Shown here: positions 1 through 12,445 of the stretch, piece after piece
How positions within the stretch are numbered: position 1 is the first letter of the stretch
Layout of the letters: each line of letters opens with the position of its first letter
Assembly (NCBI GenBank): GCA_031002005.1
Contig: CM061920.1
Span: 48,896,610-48,960,609, forward strand
Direction of reading: 5' to 3'
DNA length: 64,000 bases
Source: Vandiemenella viatica
Lineage: Eukaryota > Arthropoda > Insecta > Orthoptera > Morabidae
The notes under the pieces: generated by a model
Seen by the model: the letters and a program-made list of their open reading frames with translations, nothing else
The model's database searches: none
What the model was told of the DNA's origin: nothing
Made by a program: the position numbers and the translations under genes

Positions 1-1435
1 CTTAATTATCTCAGCTTTCCAAATTCACATCAAAATGAAACTTGCCTTATTTTACTCGCGGGACCACGGACTGTACATTAAGCGAAACTCGGTCAAAATC
101 TGACAAATATTTATTTTTCTTAATCCTGTTCATAATTTTCAGACAGACACAAATTAAAAAAATACAGCTCATTTCTTTCCTGTAGCGCGTTAATACCACC
201 CGAACTCATTTTTTAAAGAATATCTCAAATGTGCAGACTTTCCCGTTTATAGTTTTATTATATCTACAGATTAAACCCAATAGTTAGTTTAGAACGGCTA
301 AAATATTCATAGAATTTCATCTGTTCATCGTTTTCACCCTAGTTCTTTCATTCTTGTACACAGATATTTTTTTAAAAAATCAGTATTAATAGCGAATTAG
401 TGCAACACCAAAAACAATTCTGAAAAATCGAAAATATGAGCTTTGGCCGCGGCTTCAAATAAAGAGTTTTTATCTCACGGAGATAGGTTCTATTTGGAAG
501 GGTTTAAGTCACAATGGTGTAGGTCAGTCACATTTTTAATAAAAAAAGACACCGAAACCATATGTAGATAAATCAATCTCTCAATCTGTTAGTAAAAAAT
601 ATGAAGCAAGTCAGATTTTCATTCAGCTTCCAACAGGAGGAACTGAAAATTCAACTGATGAACGAAATACGTGCTTTATTTATCAACAAAGTGGTATAAA
701 TCAGACTTTGTGTTTGTAAACGCATCCTGCGTGCTCACTGTGTATCCTACATGCTAACTTATAGCGCACTTCCCAATAGGATTTCTAAAGACATAATTGA
801 TTCTAAAGAAACAATTCAAGATCTTCTTTCTTACAATTCAAGATACATTACGCAATCTCACTATATATCAGTTTTGGTTATAAATACACCGGTGTAAGTC
901 ATACACAGTAGTATGTTCTTTCGGTTTTTTAATAAACACTAGTTTCAGTCATTTTTGTCAGCAGTAAAATGTAACCATTTTATAGACTTTATTCAATTAT
1001 AACCTTGGTGTTAAATTTGATTCCAGGTGACATCACTAAAATGAATATATTACAACATATATGTTCCAGAATTTATTACAATATCTTTTGCATTATGTTA
1101 ATTTCCATAAAGCAAGGAAAATTGACTTACACCACCGCATTTTGTATTTTATACGTTCTTACTAATTTTCTTCGTTTATAACAATTGTTTTTAAGAATTC
1201 ATTTAAGAAGCATTTAATTTTTTCCCTGTAAAATAAAATTAAAAGTGAAAAAATAGTTTTAAATGACTGCTGATTTTTAAAAAAACTTTCCATAACCTAG
1301 CGAAAAAAAAGGACTTCGGTCTGTACGATCATTTAGCCAGCTCCAGTTTATATTGTACTAAATATTGTATTTGGCTTCTTTCATGTAATTTTGGGACACA
1401 TTTTCGAAGACAAAAAAAAAACACTAAAATAAAAC
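1..1435. other. AT-rich DNA, nothing recognised
   Basis: I see no coding pattern, terminal repeats or tRNA-like boxes on either strand. All open frames are short. Confidence 0.5.
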
Positions 1436-1520
1436 CAAACAAGCCCCAGGGCGGAGTCGAATAGGTGACCCTTAAAATGCCGAGCAATCGTGCTAGCCCC
1501 TACGCTGCCAGAGCCGGACT
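1436..1520 (-). repeat. possible tRNA-like SINE head
   Basis: Read on the minus strand, the stretch has an A-box-like segment (AGCGTAGGGGCTAG near 1500) followed by TTCGACTCC (B-box-like, near 1455), then a run toward an A-rich strand. The A-box part resembles the head of the SINE at 35,438-35,694 (AGCGTAGGGACTAG). No body or target duplication was found, so this may be a fragment or a chance match. Confidence 0.3.
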
Positions 1521-2534
1521 GGCGAAATTTGTAGGCACGCACTGGCTTGGCGCGGCTCTGTCGTGTGTGACCCCCTGGTTTGGACCGAGTCTAAATGGAA
1601 TGGTGCGAAATGGCCTGGCGCCAGATGGACTGCTCGTGTGTGGCGGCCTTAGGATGAATAGTCCACAGGTATGCCGAGAAGTAATCAAACTGTCAACAAT
1701 TCACCACGTGACTGCTAGGTAGTTTCCGGATGTGAGGGAACGGCTGGACGGTCTTCAATGGATTTTTAGGGCACTAAGCATCTTTTCCCTTCCACTTTCC
1801 GTCGCTAGTAAAGCGTGTGAAACACATCTCAGTTCCACCTTAGAAGAAGACTGAATCAGGTCGCCCGAAAAGTCGATGCGACGCCACTTACAGTTTTAAT
1901 TTCTCTAGACATTTCGCTTAGTATCGTTTAAGAATCGCTGCATTTTTTTAAAATACATAGATTAATCCTCATTTATTAATAGCGCATTAAAGCCAAGTAC
2001 ATATGTACAATAATTAAAACTTTGATGCAATTTGTACCAAGGATAAACGTTGTTCTTACATTTGAAAATAATCTTGTGATAACTACTTTACGGATTTATT
2101 TTAAAACTTTTAATGTAGCATAGCATGTATCGAAATGTTTACTACAACACCAATAAATGCGCAGCAACTGCCCTTTAATCTGCAGATGTCGATTAGGCAC
2201 ACGACCGCCGTGAAAGTTTAGAAGCTACCTCGTTAGAACCAGCTTGCGACGCGTTGTTTACTTGTTTACACTTTCTGCACTGTAAACAGTAAACACTTAA
2301 CCGGTTCGGCAACTAGGTGTCAAGTTCGTTTCGTGAATTTGACGTCAAGAACATCCACGAAAATACTCGGGGCTCCTGCTTTAATCATAATTTAGAAAGG
2401 TTATTTAACAGGGTGTATATGGCCCCGTGGATAGTAGCGTATGCAGCCCTTTATTTCACAGAATTACAAGCAAACTTTTCTGATAACTGCTCTGACATTT
2501 CCTTTCCTCTACTTGTCATTCCATACAAGAATTA
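1521..2534. other. unassigned; GC-rich patch at left
   Basis: The first 170 bp are clearly more GC-rich than the surroundings (GGCGCGGCTCTG, GGCCTGGCGCCAG) and may be part of an unrecognised element. The remainder is AT-rich with no recognised feature. Confidence 0.35.
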
Positions 2535-2870
2535 CACTGAGGTGCCAAAGGTTATGGGATAGGAAACTGCAAACGTGCAGATGGCGGTAGTACAGCAAAA
2601 GAAACACATAAATGTGCCGTGCAGTGTCGGAGTTTGCATTTGTATTCTGGTGAGTCGTGTGAAATCTGACGTCACTATGGCCGCACGATATGAATTAACA
2701 GACTTTGAACGCGGTAGTTGGCGCCAGCATTCCATTTCAGAAACTGTTCGTGCATTCAACATTCTTCGATCCACAATGTCAAGAGTGTTCCGTGAATACC
2801 TGCCGCCATTGACAACACACTGGCCGACCATACTTAATGACCGTGGCTAGCGACCTTGCGTTGAGGTATC
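2535..2870 (+). mobile_element. Tc1-type DNA transposon, 5' fragment
   Basis: The left end reads CACTGAGGTGCCAAAGG immediately after a TA, matching the terminal inverted repeat style of arthropod Tc1 transposons, which duplicate TA. The 5' leader runs to an ATG at 2677 and a short transposase N-terminus. The catalytic domain and the right terminal repeat are missing, so this is a dead, 3'-truncated copy. Confidence 0.7.
2677..2850 (+). pseudogene. Tc1-like transposase N-terminal remnant
   Basis: This would encode the DNA-binding N-terminus of a Tc1/mariner transposase, which recognises the element's own terminal repeats in the nucleus. From the ATG the frame reads MAARYELTDFERG, then after a small internal deletion SISETVRAFNI and STMSRVFREYL, the usual helix-turn-helix of the family. 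The segment between FERG and HSIS is shorter than expected, pointing to a lost stretch. The frame stops at 2850 without any DDE catalytic region. It lies about 140 bp inside a recognisable Tc1 left end, which supports the call. It cannot make a functional enzyme. Confidence 0.7.
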
Positions 2871-2914
2871 AGTGCTGAACTAAATTTAATTGCGATGCAG
2901 CGCATACAATTTCC

Positions 2915-3634
2915 CTAATCATCTAATTACCCCTTACTTATTAGTTTTATTACTATCTTATATACTTAGAGTGTTGAATTCCTCCATCCATCTGCTTTTG
3001 CCATTTACGAATTTTAATTTAAAATATCTTCAGAGTCTTTGGTAAACTATTCATCTCTTTCCCTGGTAATTTATTCCAATCCCTGACACTCTTACCAACA
3101 AAAGAAAATTTTGCCTCTCTCTTATGCGTGAAATTGAGTGTCATCTTTCTTTTCCATGCACTTCTCCTTATTCTTCGACCAATATCCCTACAAGCCACAT
3201 CACCAACATATGCCTTGTACACTCTCTACGGCCTCCTCCCGGCTCCCAATGACTACCATTCAAGCTCCTTTCTCATATTTTGTAAACTTTTACTACCGCC
3301 TGCCCGATTTGCCCTTACTAGCTGGGTTTATTATCAAATAATATACCAAGATACTTACACTTCAAGCATTCAATAAGTAATTCTGTCCCCACCATATAAT
3401 CATAAACAACTTTTAGTTTTTTCGTGTACCAAATGAGCTGATTCTTCGTGCCATTTATCTTTATTCCATGTTGATATACCCAGTTAGATATTCTATCAAC
3501 ATAAGTTGTTCGCAGTCTTCTCCCGTTTTGATCCTATTATGTCACCTACAAACAATCTAAATTCTGACAGTCATTCAGTAAAATGATATATATCAATGTT
3601 CCTAATACACTACTTGTGGCACTCCCATATTAAG
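2915..3634 (-). pseudogene. CR1/jockey-like LINE relic (LINE A), RT C-terminal part
   Basis: On the minus strand, broken frames read from a reverse transcriptase region (GVPQ, a degraded DD box, then CKYLGILFDN near 3370) to the C-terminal block containing GRRIRRSAWKRKM and FSFVGKSVRDWNKLPGKEM at 3019-3222. The same block recurs at 16,045, 21,395, 44,705, 51,740 and 54,395, so this is a repeat family here called LINE A. Non-LTR reverse transcriptases copy their own RNA at a nicked target. Multiple stops and frameshifts make this copy dead. Its left end abuts the RTE-like relic that runs on the opposite strand. Confidence 0.7.
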
Positions 3635-3639
3635 AGATA

Positions 3640-4735
3640 ATAGGGGAAGATCAGATTTGGTTTAGGAAAAATAGCGGTACAAGGGAACCAATTCTGGCTT
3701 TAAAATTAATACTTTAAGGGGGATCAAGAAAAACAAAAATACTTTTATGGTATTTGTTGATTTAGAAAAAGCTTTTGTTAATGTTAAGTGGGGGATAAGA
3801 TGTTCAAAATTTTAAAGAAGTCAGGTGTAAAATATATATATCAGAATCAAGTGATTATAATAAAAGTAGAGAAACATGTGACACGTCAGTTAAAAAGGGT
3901 GTGAGACAAGGTTGTAGTCTATCTCCATTCATATTCAGTTAGTAGGTAGAGGAAGCAAAAGAAAAATTTGAATGTGGCATAAGTGTTCAAGGGGGGAAAA
4001 AAATCAGTATTCTACGATTTGCTGATGACATTATTCTTTTAGCAGAACAGATTGAGGATATTAAGAAATTACTGAATATCCTGCATGAAATACTGAAGTA
4101 AGATTTTATACTAAATACAAAGCAAAGCAAGGCAAAAGTGGTGAAATGTATTAAATGATAGCAATAATAGTGGTTTAAATATAGATCGGATGCGATAGGA
4201 GAAGTAAATGAATTCTGCTATTTAGGAAGTAAAATTACAACGTATGGCCGAAGCAGGAATGATGTTAAAAGCAGAATAGCATTAGCAAAAAGAGTTTTCA
4301 TGAAAAAGAGAAAACTTTTAGTTTTCAAAATTTATCTAAGACTCTGAAAAAACTTTTTAAAACTCTGTGTGTGGAGCACAGCCTTTTAGGAATACCAGGA
4401 AAAAGAAAAAAATGAAGTATTTGAAAAGCATTGCTGTAGAAGGATGCACAAAATTACGTGGACAGTTGAAGTGAGAAATGGATGCGTTTTGGAAAAGATG
4501 GATGAGAAAAGAAGCTTGTGGAAGTGTCTTACAGTAAGAAGACATAGGACGGTGGGTCACATTTTAAGACATGTGGCACTGGTTATTTTGTTAGTGGAGG
4601 GAACAGTCGAAGTTAGACAATATATGAAGCAAATAATTGAAGATGTGTGTTGCAAGGGGTATGCTGAGATGAGGTTAGCGCAACATAGGAAGACGAGAGA
4701 CTAATTACAACAGCAAAAATATTCCCTCCCATCCC
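3640..4735 (+). pseudogene. RTE-like endonuclease/reverse transcriptase relic
   Basis: This is the best-preserved non-LTR reverse transcriptase in the window. In shifting frames it shows the palm motifs in order: FRKNSGTRE near 3660, a VDLEKAF block near 3752, VKKGVRQGCSLSPF near 3890, FADDIILLAEQIEDIKKLL near 4020, FCYLGSKITTYGRS near 4215, and a C-terminal stretch (HCCRRMHKITWTVEVRN, then VGHILRHVAL) from 4430 to 4700. The motif order and C-terminal end are typical of RTE-type LINEs. The endonuclease domain is absent and several stops and frameshifts break the frame, so this is a 5'-truncated dead copy. Related scraps lie at 11,300, 12,180 and 18,370. Confidence 0.8.
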
Positions 4736-5064
4736 AGAATGATAGTCCTTAATGATCTAATTAAGCAGTCACTCAATATCTCTGATATTTTCAAATCCGC
4801 AGTAACTTCTTCATTCTTACCTACAATTGAGTGAATGCCTTCCATTTCCTTCCATTTTCTGGCATAACCATAAAACTTCTAGGTGCTTCGTTCAGTAGTT
4901 CCCTGGACCAATAATATTCTTCATAAATCCAGTTTTCGCTTCCCCCTTTGCTGCTAGTAAACGTTTGTTTAATTGTTCTAAATGTTCCCTGTTGCTTTGT
5001 CGAATTGAATTTACAAGCAATGCATTGCATGCTCCGGGGGCAACTTGCCTAGTCTTCTTATTCG

Positions 5065-5125
5065 CCCTTTCTTATTATTTTTCTATTATTATCTTATCTA
5101 CTTTGAGTATTAAATTTATTCTCCC
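5065..5125 (-). repeat. LINE A 3' fragment
   Basis: The stretch CTATTATTATCTTATCTACTT and following bases match the 3' region of LINE A seen at 2940-2985 and 44,745-44,785. It is a short orphan fragment. Confidence 0.4.
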
Positions 5126-5323
5126 AATTACCCAATTGCACTATACTTCTACAGTTGCCCAGTGACACTCACATCCGCGATGTTCTCAGAAAGCTTCTCC
5201 TGGACTTGAGTCTCTGGACTGGTGGTGCATGGCCGTCCAGTGGATGACCGCTTTCCCGTTATACTTTTGCCTCTCCTTGTTCGCAGCCACTTCTCTCCAA
5301 ATACAGGATGATGAAAGCTGAAA

Positions 5324-5705
5324 AGGAAGCGTCCATAACAACGTGGCTCGATCTATTGGGGGGGGGGAGGGAGAGGAGAGGGTATGGGTAGAAAGCTACG
5401 TTGGCTTCGTGCCACGTAGATTTTCATTCATATTATTTGTCACAGTTAAAATAAGATACTGAAAATAAAACAGCATGTGAATATTTATTTCCATCAATTA
5501 ATCATCTCTGTATGTAATTTACGATAGTCTGACAATAGAAAATAGTATAAAATGTCTTCTGGAATCAATAGGGAAAAGAAGCTACACGCCACGCGAGGGG
5601 GGGAGGGGGTAGAGGCAATAGCCACGTCAAGCTACGGGGTGAGGAGTGGAGTGGTGGGGCGTTACAGGAGTCCAAAATGGAGCTACGTAGTTTATGGACG
5701 CTCCC
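5324..5705. mobile_element. PIF/Harbinger-like MITE, CACGTAGC family, copy 1
   Basis: The ends are inverted copies of roughly GGGAGCGTCCATAAACTACG, followed inside by CGTAGCTCC and a G-rich tract. The middle shares AACAGCATGTGAATATTTAT with the copy at 36,076. The right flank is TAA and the left is AAA, so the 3-bp target duplication is partly decayed. It has no coding capacity. Three-base T-W-A duplications and this size point to PIF/Harbinger. Confidence 0.65.
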
Positions 5706-6060
5706 TAAATCCTGTAAACAGGGGTACACTGCTGAGCGAGACTTTTGCCGAAACCCATTAAGAAGTTCTTGATACAGCTGTTACCACTCATTATCTACCA
5801 TCTTTGTCATTTGAGAAAGCACCAAGCGGAAACGCTTAAACAAAGATTGTAAAAAACAGACTGCAATAAGTTTTTGTTTTGAATTCTTCATTGTCTTCTG
5901 GGAGAAGATAAAATCAATAGAAAACAAAACACGCATCAGATTGTAGTGACACTATGACTATACCTTTACAAGGGTACCATTCTGGTGTAATTGGTTCCCC
6001 ATCAGAAACTGCTTGCATTCTCCCGTCCTTTTTTTTTTTTTTAATAAAACAATAAGTATA

Positions 6061-6640
6061 ATCTATATAAATAAAATGAAATGCTGTTCGTTGGTAACCA
6101 CAACAGTTGAGAACGGCTGGACCGATTTGGCTAAATTTTTTTTTTATGTTCAGTATAGTCCCAATGCGGTTTTTAGAGAAAGAGAAATTAATTGGAAAAG
6201 TTGGCAGGAAAATTGGAAAATTCGGGAAAAAAACTAAAAGTACTTTTCATATTGACCGATTTGGTTATTTTCTTTTTCAAATGAAGGTTTTTAGAGAAAG
6301 AAAAATTGGAAAAGTTGCCCAGAATATTAGAACATTTGCAAGAAAACTGAAAGTACTTTTTCCTATGGACCGATTTTGTTATTATTTTTTTTTTTTAAAT
6401 TTTCGTAAAAGTCCGAATAAGGCTTGTAGAGAAAGAAAAATTGGAATAGTTGCCCATAAATTTCGTAAATTCTGGAAAAACTGAAAGTACTTTTTCCTAT
6501 CCACCGATTTGACTAATTTATTTCCAATGTTCGTAATAGTCATAATAAGGTTTTTAGAGAAAGAAAAATTGGGAAAGTTGTCCGGAAAATTGGAAAATTC
6601 GGGAAAAACTGAAAGTGCTATTTTCTATGGGATTTTTGTT
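6061..6640 (+). repeat. tandem repeat, 114-134 bp units, Helitron-like left end
   Basis: About four degenerate units share GACCGATTTGG, TTTTTAGAGAAAGA, AAATTGG.AAAGTTG and GAAAGTACTTTTTCCTATG. The GACCGAT phrase falls at 6120, 6254, 6368 and 6502. The array starts with TCTATATAAATAAAATGAA, a 5' end seen in many arthropod Helitrons. No matching 3' hairpin plus CTRR was found downstream, so Helitron membership is inference. The open frames here are made only by the repeat. Confidence 0.6.
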
Positions 6641-9600
6641 ATGAACTCAAGCCCATAACTCACGATTCGAACAATGGATATGCGTAACTCTCGTTTTGTT
6701 TTGTTCCTGATACTCTCGGGATGGAAATAACTCAATTGAATTTTGCAATAAAACTGAAGGTTCCAAGTCGATCACAATCCAGGTACGTCATACATTTTCA
6801 GCATTTCAGCGGTATACTACCGATAGAATTCATCTCGAATGTAAAATTTTCCGTTGGCATACTTTTGAATGTACTCTTCCTCAAATTGAATATCCATTGA
6901 CACAATGATTAATAAACACATTGATTACTCAGAAATACGTTTATTTATCATTTTTACTTTGTTTACACATTTTCGCGCCAAGCTTAACATGTCTGTACAA
7001 TTATTTACAACAGCAATAAGTACTGTTGTGGTGACAGTTGTTGTGAAGAAACTCATATCGTCAGAAATTAATTAAATAAAAAATTTATGACAAAATTACA
7101 GCTATAAAATTAATTCCAGATATGCAATATCGAAGAATGTTTTCACGTGTTTTCCATGAAGATTAACGAAAAGTCCATTTGGTTATGAAACTTATTGTAT
7201 CTACAACGTAATCAAGACCACATATACGCTACAACATCACATTTCACCACACCCATTAAAAATCTGCAAACAAAGGCAATTGAAACGAAAATGCTACACC
7301 TGATCTAAGGATATAATTTCGTGTAAATTTTTCCATCGTGTTCACATGAAACTGTTAAAAATATGTAATCAAAACAATTCCAAAACATACAGTTTAGATC
7401 AGAATATTCTGAGCGTACCGTTGAACATCAACCGCGTAACAAGAGACGAAGAAATTTTGAAACGAAATTGCGTAGTTGAGGAACGATGTAGGAGACAAAC
7501 GAAGCGATTTCTGCAGTTCTTTAATAACGTATATTCTTTTTGTGCTACGGTTAACGATTTTGCCCCTTTCCGCAAACCGAATTTTTTACGGACTCCCGGA
7601 GATAGCGGTCAACGCGATAGGACAGGGAAGATAACTCCATGCCACGAATAATGCCCAATTGGGGTTATACATCAATTATATAATTAGCTATCACTAGTTG
7701 GAGCAGCATGTTTTTAAATACGGAAGCTTTGAATTTTATGTTCTTCTTTGATGAGAATTTTTTTCGTAAGAACAGCCACTTTCCATTTCATTTCTCTTTG
7801 CTTCCCAATACCACAGGCTAGAAATTATCGTTGTCGCACAATAAGGACATTAGCTAAAAAAAAACCTTTTTTGCACAGTAGACACATTAGTTTGATTTGG
7901 TTCCTTGATTATTTTTAAATAGTTATCATTACGTATCACATCAATGATCAATCGCCCGACTTTGTTATGAGCACTAGAAAAAATGGGGAATGTTGAGTGA
8001 CAGAAATTTAATAGAAAAGTGTCTTTCAAATACTACTCACGTATGCTGCGTTGACAGTGTCTCACGTCAGCCAGAACATTAATGTTATGATTCTTTTCTA
8101 TTGTTCCACGCTAAGTATGTTCAAGAAACGACAGAACTAAAAGAATTGTTTTTACAGGCAAGCATACTTACAAGACCACTGCCAAAATTATTAAATCCGA
8201 AATCTTGTTACGTGTTATATATTTGACTGAACTCTTAGATAAGTCTGTACTGTTTCTAAAAATTATAATACACAGCAAACGTTGAATATTAACGTAAATT
8301 TCGAGTCATTTTAAGTTGTTGTAGACCGGTATGAAATCTGCATTTTGTTGTTATCCAGTACTTTCTCAAAACCAGCATTTTGTTTGAGATTGGTAACTTT
8401 CATGTTATGTGTGAACACTTAATAACTGTAAAATGTCTTTAAAACAGTAAATGAAACGTATTCGATGTCCCCATAACACTTTTATTGCCGAAATGTAATC
8501 ACTATTTCGGTTTATGAAACAAAAAAGCGGAAATGTATTTCGTTTTATAGGAGGTGGATGTGGCTTAATTTTAATAATCGTGAGACTGTACCACCTCCAG
8601 GGTATAGTACTGTCTTCGTAGATGTGTATAATGGGTTGAATAAGTCCCAAGAGGAAATGTAGCGATGTGCAATTCAGGTCGTTCGGATTAATATGAGCAT
8701 GGTAGTACATTTAACGTTCACCTGTAACGTGGAGTAATTTAATCTTTCTATAACTTTATCGAGAGTTTCGATGTCATTCTCTATATGAAGATAACAATAT
8801 GTAATTTCGGAAGTGGCCGCAAGTAAGTTTTGCTCATCATAATCTCTGCTTCTCCAGTATATTGGGCGTCGTTTCGGCCCCATCAATGAAATGTAACAGC
8901 AGCACGGCTTGGAGGTCATTAAACTTAGTCAAAACCAAGAAAATACTGTAGCCACATAAGACTCTTCTTGGATCTCTTGTGCCACAGACTGAAAGCTTTT
9001 GCTCGCATCCTGTTATAATGTCCACAAACTAATATATAACTTGGCAATGTTTTAATTTGAATGTTTTGAAAGTCAGTGTAGTCATCTGAAAGATTACATG
9101 GAAAGATTATCTTCCTCGGCCATAATTAAATTTTCAGATTGTTCTAAGAAAACACTGACAATCTCGAAATTTCCGTGTAAATAGATATTTCACTGTTCGT
9201 CGATTACAGACCACCCTCTTGGAAACCCAATCTTTGATTAAAGCCAGGCTGTTCCGAATCGTTGTTCCTTTATGTAGAAAAATCTCACGGGGTTTTAGCC
9301 GCGTCAAAGTGAAGTCGACTGGCGATGTTCGAGAGATTTTTCTACATTATTGCCGCCGCGAAAATGTACTGTACATAGTTATCATTGTTTCTTTTATTGA
9401 AATGTTGCTTGGTGATTCAGTTGCTTTTTATAATTTACTCATGGAGAACAGGAGACAAACTAAGTTACCGCAACAGAAACGTCTCGGCTAGAATGCCCTT
9501 CAGTCAGAAATTAGTCGTCAGTCAAGTGTAGCAACAGGAGGTATTGGCTTAGGTTAAAATAATGTTTCTTCAATAAAAACAATAAACCGTATTTTAAGGT

Positions 9601-11218
9601 AAAATAGCTTATGTGAGCACTATCGCCTACAGCTTTGACTACTGTATGTATTGTCGGTTTCACTTGTATTGTGTGTGTTATTAACATAACAAAGATGCTG
9701 ACCACACAACACCATTAATGATCCGTATGTTCTTCATTATTCCGAACACTTATTCACTAGTTAATTTTGGAGTGGAACAAAAATATTGCACAGAACTGCA
9801 ATATTTATAGACGCAATATTTTAGCAAGTTCGATGATATGAAGATTTATAAATGTTGAATTTATTATTTTCTCCGTCGATCACATGTGTTCGTGACAGAT
9901 ACACAAAAAATATAAACTTTTAAAAGAAATAAGATCTGAGGTTGCTCAGAAACATTTTTAGTGCCTCACCTGTGTAAAATATATAGGGCTATATACACGT
10001 ATTAGCATACATATACATGGATCACCGTATAGTTTAACTTCTTTTGGCCGTCCTTTGGTGTAACATAGGAAGGTCAGGTCAGTACACGTGCTGAGTGGAA
10101 ACGTGCCTGCCACGTGTGGGTTGGCAACTGCGCGAGTGACCTCCATCTGCCCTTCCAGAACCCTCCCTTTATCCTCCAGACTTATCTGACCAACTTCACG
10201 GGCGTCTCCAGAAGTCTAATGTTGCGCAATACTTCGCACATTTCATTCCTACAAAATGGATCACTATCAATGTTAACTAAAATTATTATTTTTCGACTAA
10301 GCACAGCTTTCAGAAATCAATTAGATAAAATGAATAATGGCGATAACATTGCAGTGTGCAATCAGATAGGCTAAATCTATCAAAGGCATTTTATCATCTC
10401 TAATAAAAAGACTGTTGGGAGTAGATATAAAGGTTCATTACATTTGACACTTTATCTTTTATACCATGTAACATTATATGTAGAGTTAGCTTCTCATTAC
10501 TCATAAAAATTCGTGGAGTACAAATTAATGATATCAGATAGAATGAAAAAAACCTAAAGTTTCCGTATTCATAGCAGATCACTACTATACACAGAAATGA
10601 AAAAATGTTATCGGAAGTTAGCATCAAGTGCGTATGATTGGACAGTTTAGGATTCTCTGACAGAAAAGTAATAACGAGTCGCAAAAAATAATGAATTGTA
10701 AAAACTGAACTTAAAAAATTATTATTCATATTTCATATCTCTTTTGCAGATGAGAAGTAAGAATGATGGCGTTGCATTCCATACTTAATCGAGTCGAACA
10801 ATTTTATCACCTCTGTTAAAAGTATTGTTCGAAATACATTTTCCAATACAGAAATAGAAATTGAATAACTGGAGTATTAATTAAAGTTTTTTGTTGGATT
10901 TTGTCAGTGGATTATGTTAGGGTTTAGCATTTAAATTGTTTTTTATAAAAGGAATGTTAGTCTGTAGACTAAATTATGTCAAGCATGTTAAAATCATGAC
11001 TTAGTGTGCTGACGGGCAACGATAATCCAAAAGTAAAAAATGTATATTCTGAAAAATTGTGAAGTGGTCATTTATTCATATCATCTAAGATATTATAGGA
11101 TGCGAATATTAAGTAACTATTCATAACTACGGAAGAGCGCTCAATTCTGATATTATCTTATTGTTGACATGTTTCATATCTGCGAAACTTTGTGTTTCGT
11201 TAATACAACAATTTAGTG
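6641..11218. other. unassigned AT-rich DNA
   Basis: No protein family, terminal repeats or RNA gene was recognised. The longest frames (7346-7651 plus, 8405-8710 minus, 9219-9491 plus, 10,400-10,729 minus) have no known motif and no convincing splice or promoter context, and I treat them as chance frames. Confidence 0.45.
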
Positions 11219-11325
11219 AACAGAACAGGAGTAAAATAATGTTGATCAGGCAACTGTGCAAGAATACACTCCTGTTCTGTACACTAAACTGTTATTTGAT
11301 CAGGCAGCTGCGCAAGAAAGCAGAA
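11219..11325. repeat. small composite inverted and direct repeat
   Basis: ACAGAACAGGAGT near 11,222 recurs inverted as ACTCCTGTTCTGT near 11,270, and TTGATCAGGCAACTGTGCAAG near 11,243 recurs in direct orientation near 11,298 as TTGATCAGGCAGCTGCGCA. The interleaving of both types suggests a local duplication with inversion. Confidence 0.5.
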
Positions 11326-11560
11326 TTAGTTTAGCTCTAGCAAGAAGAGTCTTCTAGAAAAGGAAGAAAAACTTTTTCACCTTAACACTGATGTAGGTTT
11401 CTGGATGTTTTGTAACTACATATATGTTTTAGCAAAACGACTCACAGAAGAGAGGTATGGGATTTGGGAATATCAAACGATGCCGTGAATTTACCTGGAG
11501 TGTAGTATTATAGAAGATCGCTGAAGATTGAATGAACAAATAAAGTATCAAATTAATTAA
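11300..11560 (+). pseudogene. RTE-like LINE relic, C-terminal scrap
   Basis: Frames read ISLALARRVF then, after a gap, CREFTWSVVL. These align with the ..SRIALAKRVFMKKR and CCRRMHKITWTVEV blocks of the RTE relic at 3640. The copy is badly degraded, with stops throughout. Confidence 0.45.
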
Positions 11561-12179
11561 AATAAAAAAGTAGCGGGAATTTGTAAACTGTTCTTGTATG
11601 AAAAGATAGAATGGTATTATTCTCTTTTTTACAATCTAGATAAACCTGACAGAATGGGTAACTATGTTATTATATATCTTTTAAGGCGAAAAATAAAGAT
11701 CAGAGAATATAAAGCAAATTAATTCTGGAAGTAGATTTTAAGCAGTGTATAGAGGTGAAGGATAAGATAGGAGGAGGTACAGGATTGCATTTAATAAGTT
11801 AAGAGAGTTATAATAAAAAATCATCTATTCCAATTTCGGGTTAAACGAAATGTTGTTTCACTCAGCTTAGTTTGTCAGAATGTGTCACATGTAAGGGTCT
11901 GCAACCAACGTGGCAGCCGTGCTCATTTGCGGCCTAACAATCAGGCGACACTGTCAGACACATGGTTAATTCTCTGAATGGGTCTCCACTTACGTTGGCG
12001 ATATTTTCATATTTACATGCTCCAGTGATAAATATGTTTAAAGAATGTTGTAACAAACTGAAAATTGTTCGTGGAGAAATTACCAAACTGTAGTGAAATC
12101 GGATGTTCCATAATTAGCCGATACAATTATAATGATGAAATTAATGTTTCAAAAAATCACACTTGGAAAATACGAAACA

Positions 12180-12445
12180 CATGTTCTTGAAATGTTGAGT
12201 GAGAAAGGAAGTTAGCAGAACACTGTGGGATGAAGGAGAGGAAGGATACTAAATCACATTCTAAGATACGCGATATTCGTTAATTTGATAGTTGACTTCT
12301 CAATCGAAGAAAAGAACTGAAGGGAAAGATAATGTTCAGAATATATGTAGCAGATAATAGAGGACATAAAGTTTATAACAGGTTTAGTTGGAAAGATTAA
12401 GTCAAGATAGGATGAGATGAAAGATTACTTAAAACCAGCAGAGAT
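12180..12445 (+). pseudogene. RTE-like LINE relic, extreme C-terminus
   Basis: LLNHILRYA near 12,250 followed by an EEKN-rich stretch and an IYVADNRGHKVYNRFSWKD-like tail near 12,335 matches the (G)HILRH ... QIIEDV ... C-terminal order of RTE ORFs. It probably belongs to the same decayed insertion as 11,300-11,560, separated by later sequence. Confidence 0.45.

Noticed and set aside
6107..6484. 125-codon Lys/Phe-rich ORF
   Set aside because: It is produced by the 114-134 bp tandem repeat.
7664..7698. Helitron 3' end at CTAGT near 7694
   Set aside because: The nearest hairpin (CCCAATTGGG) is about 35 bp away, too far for a Helitron terminus.
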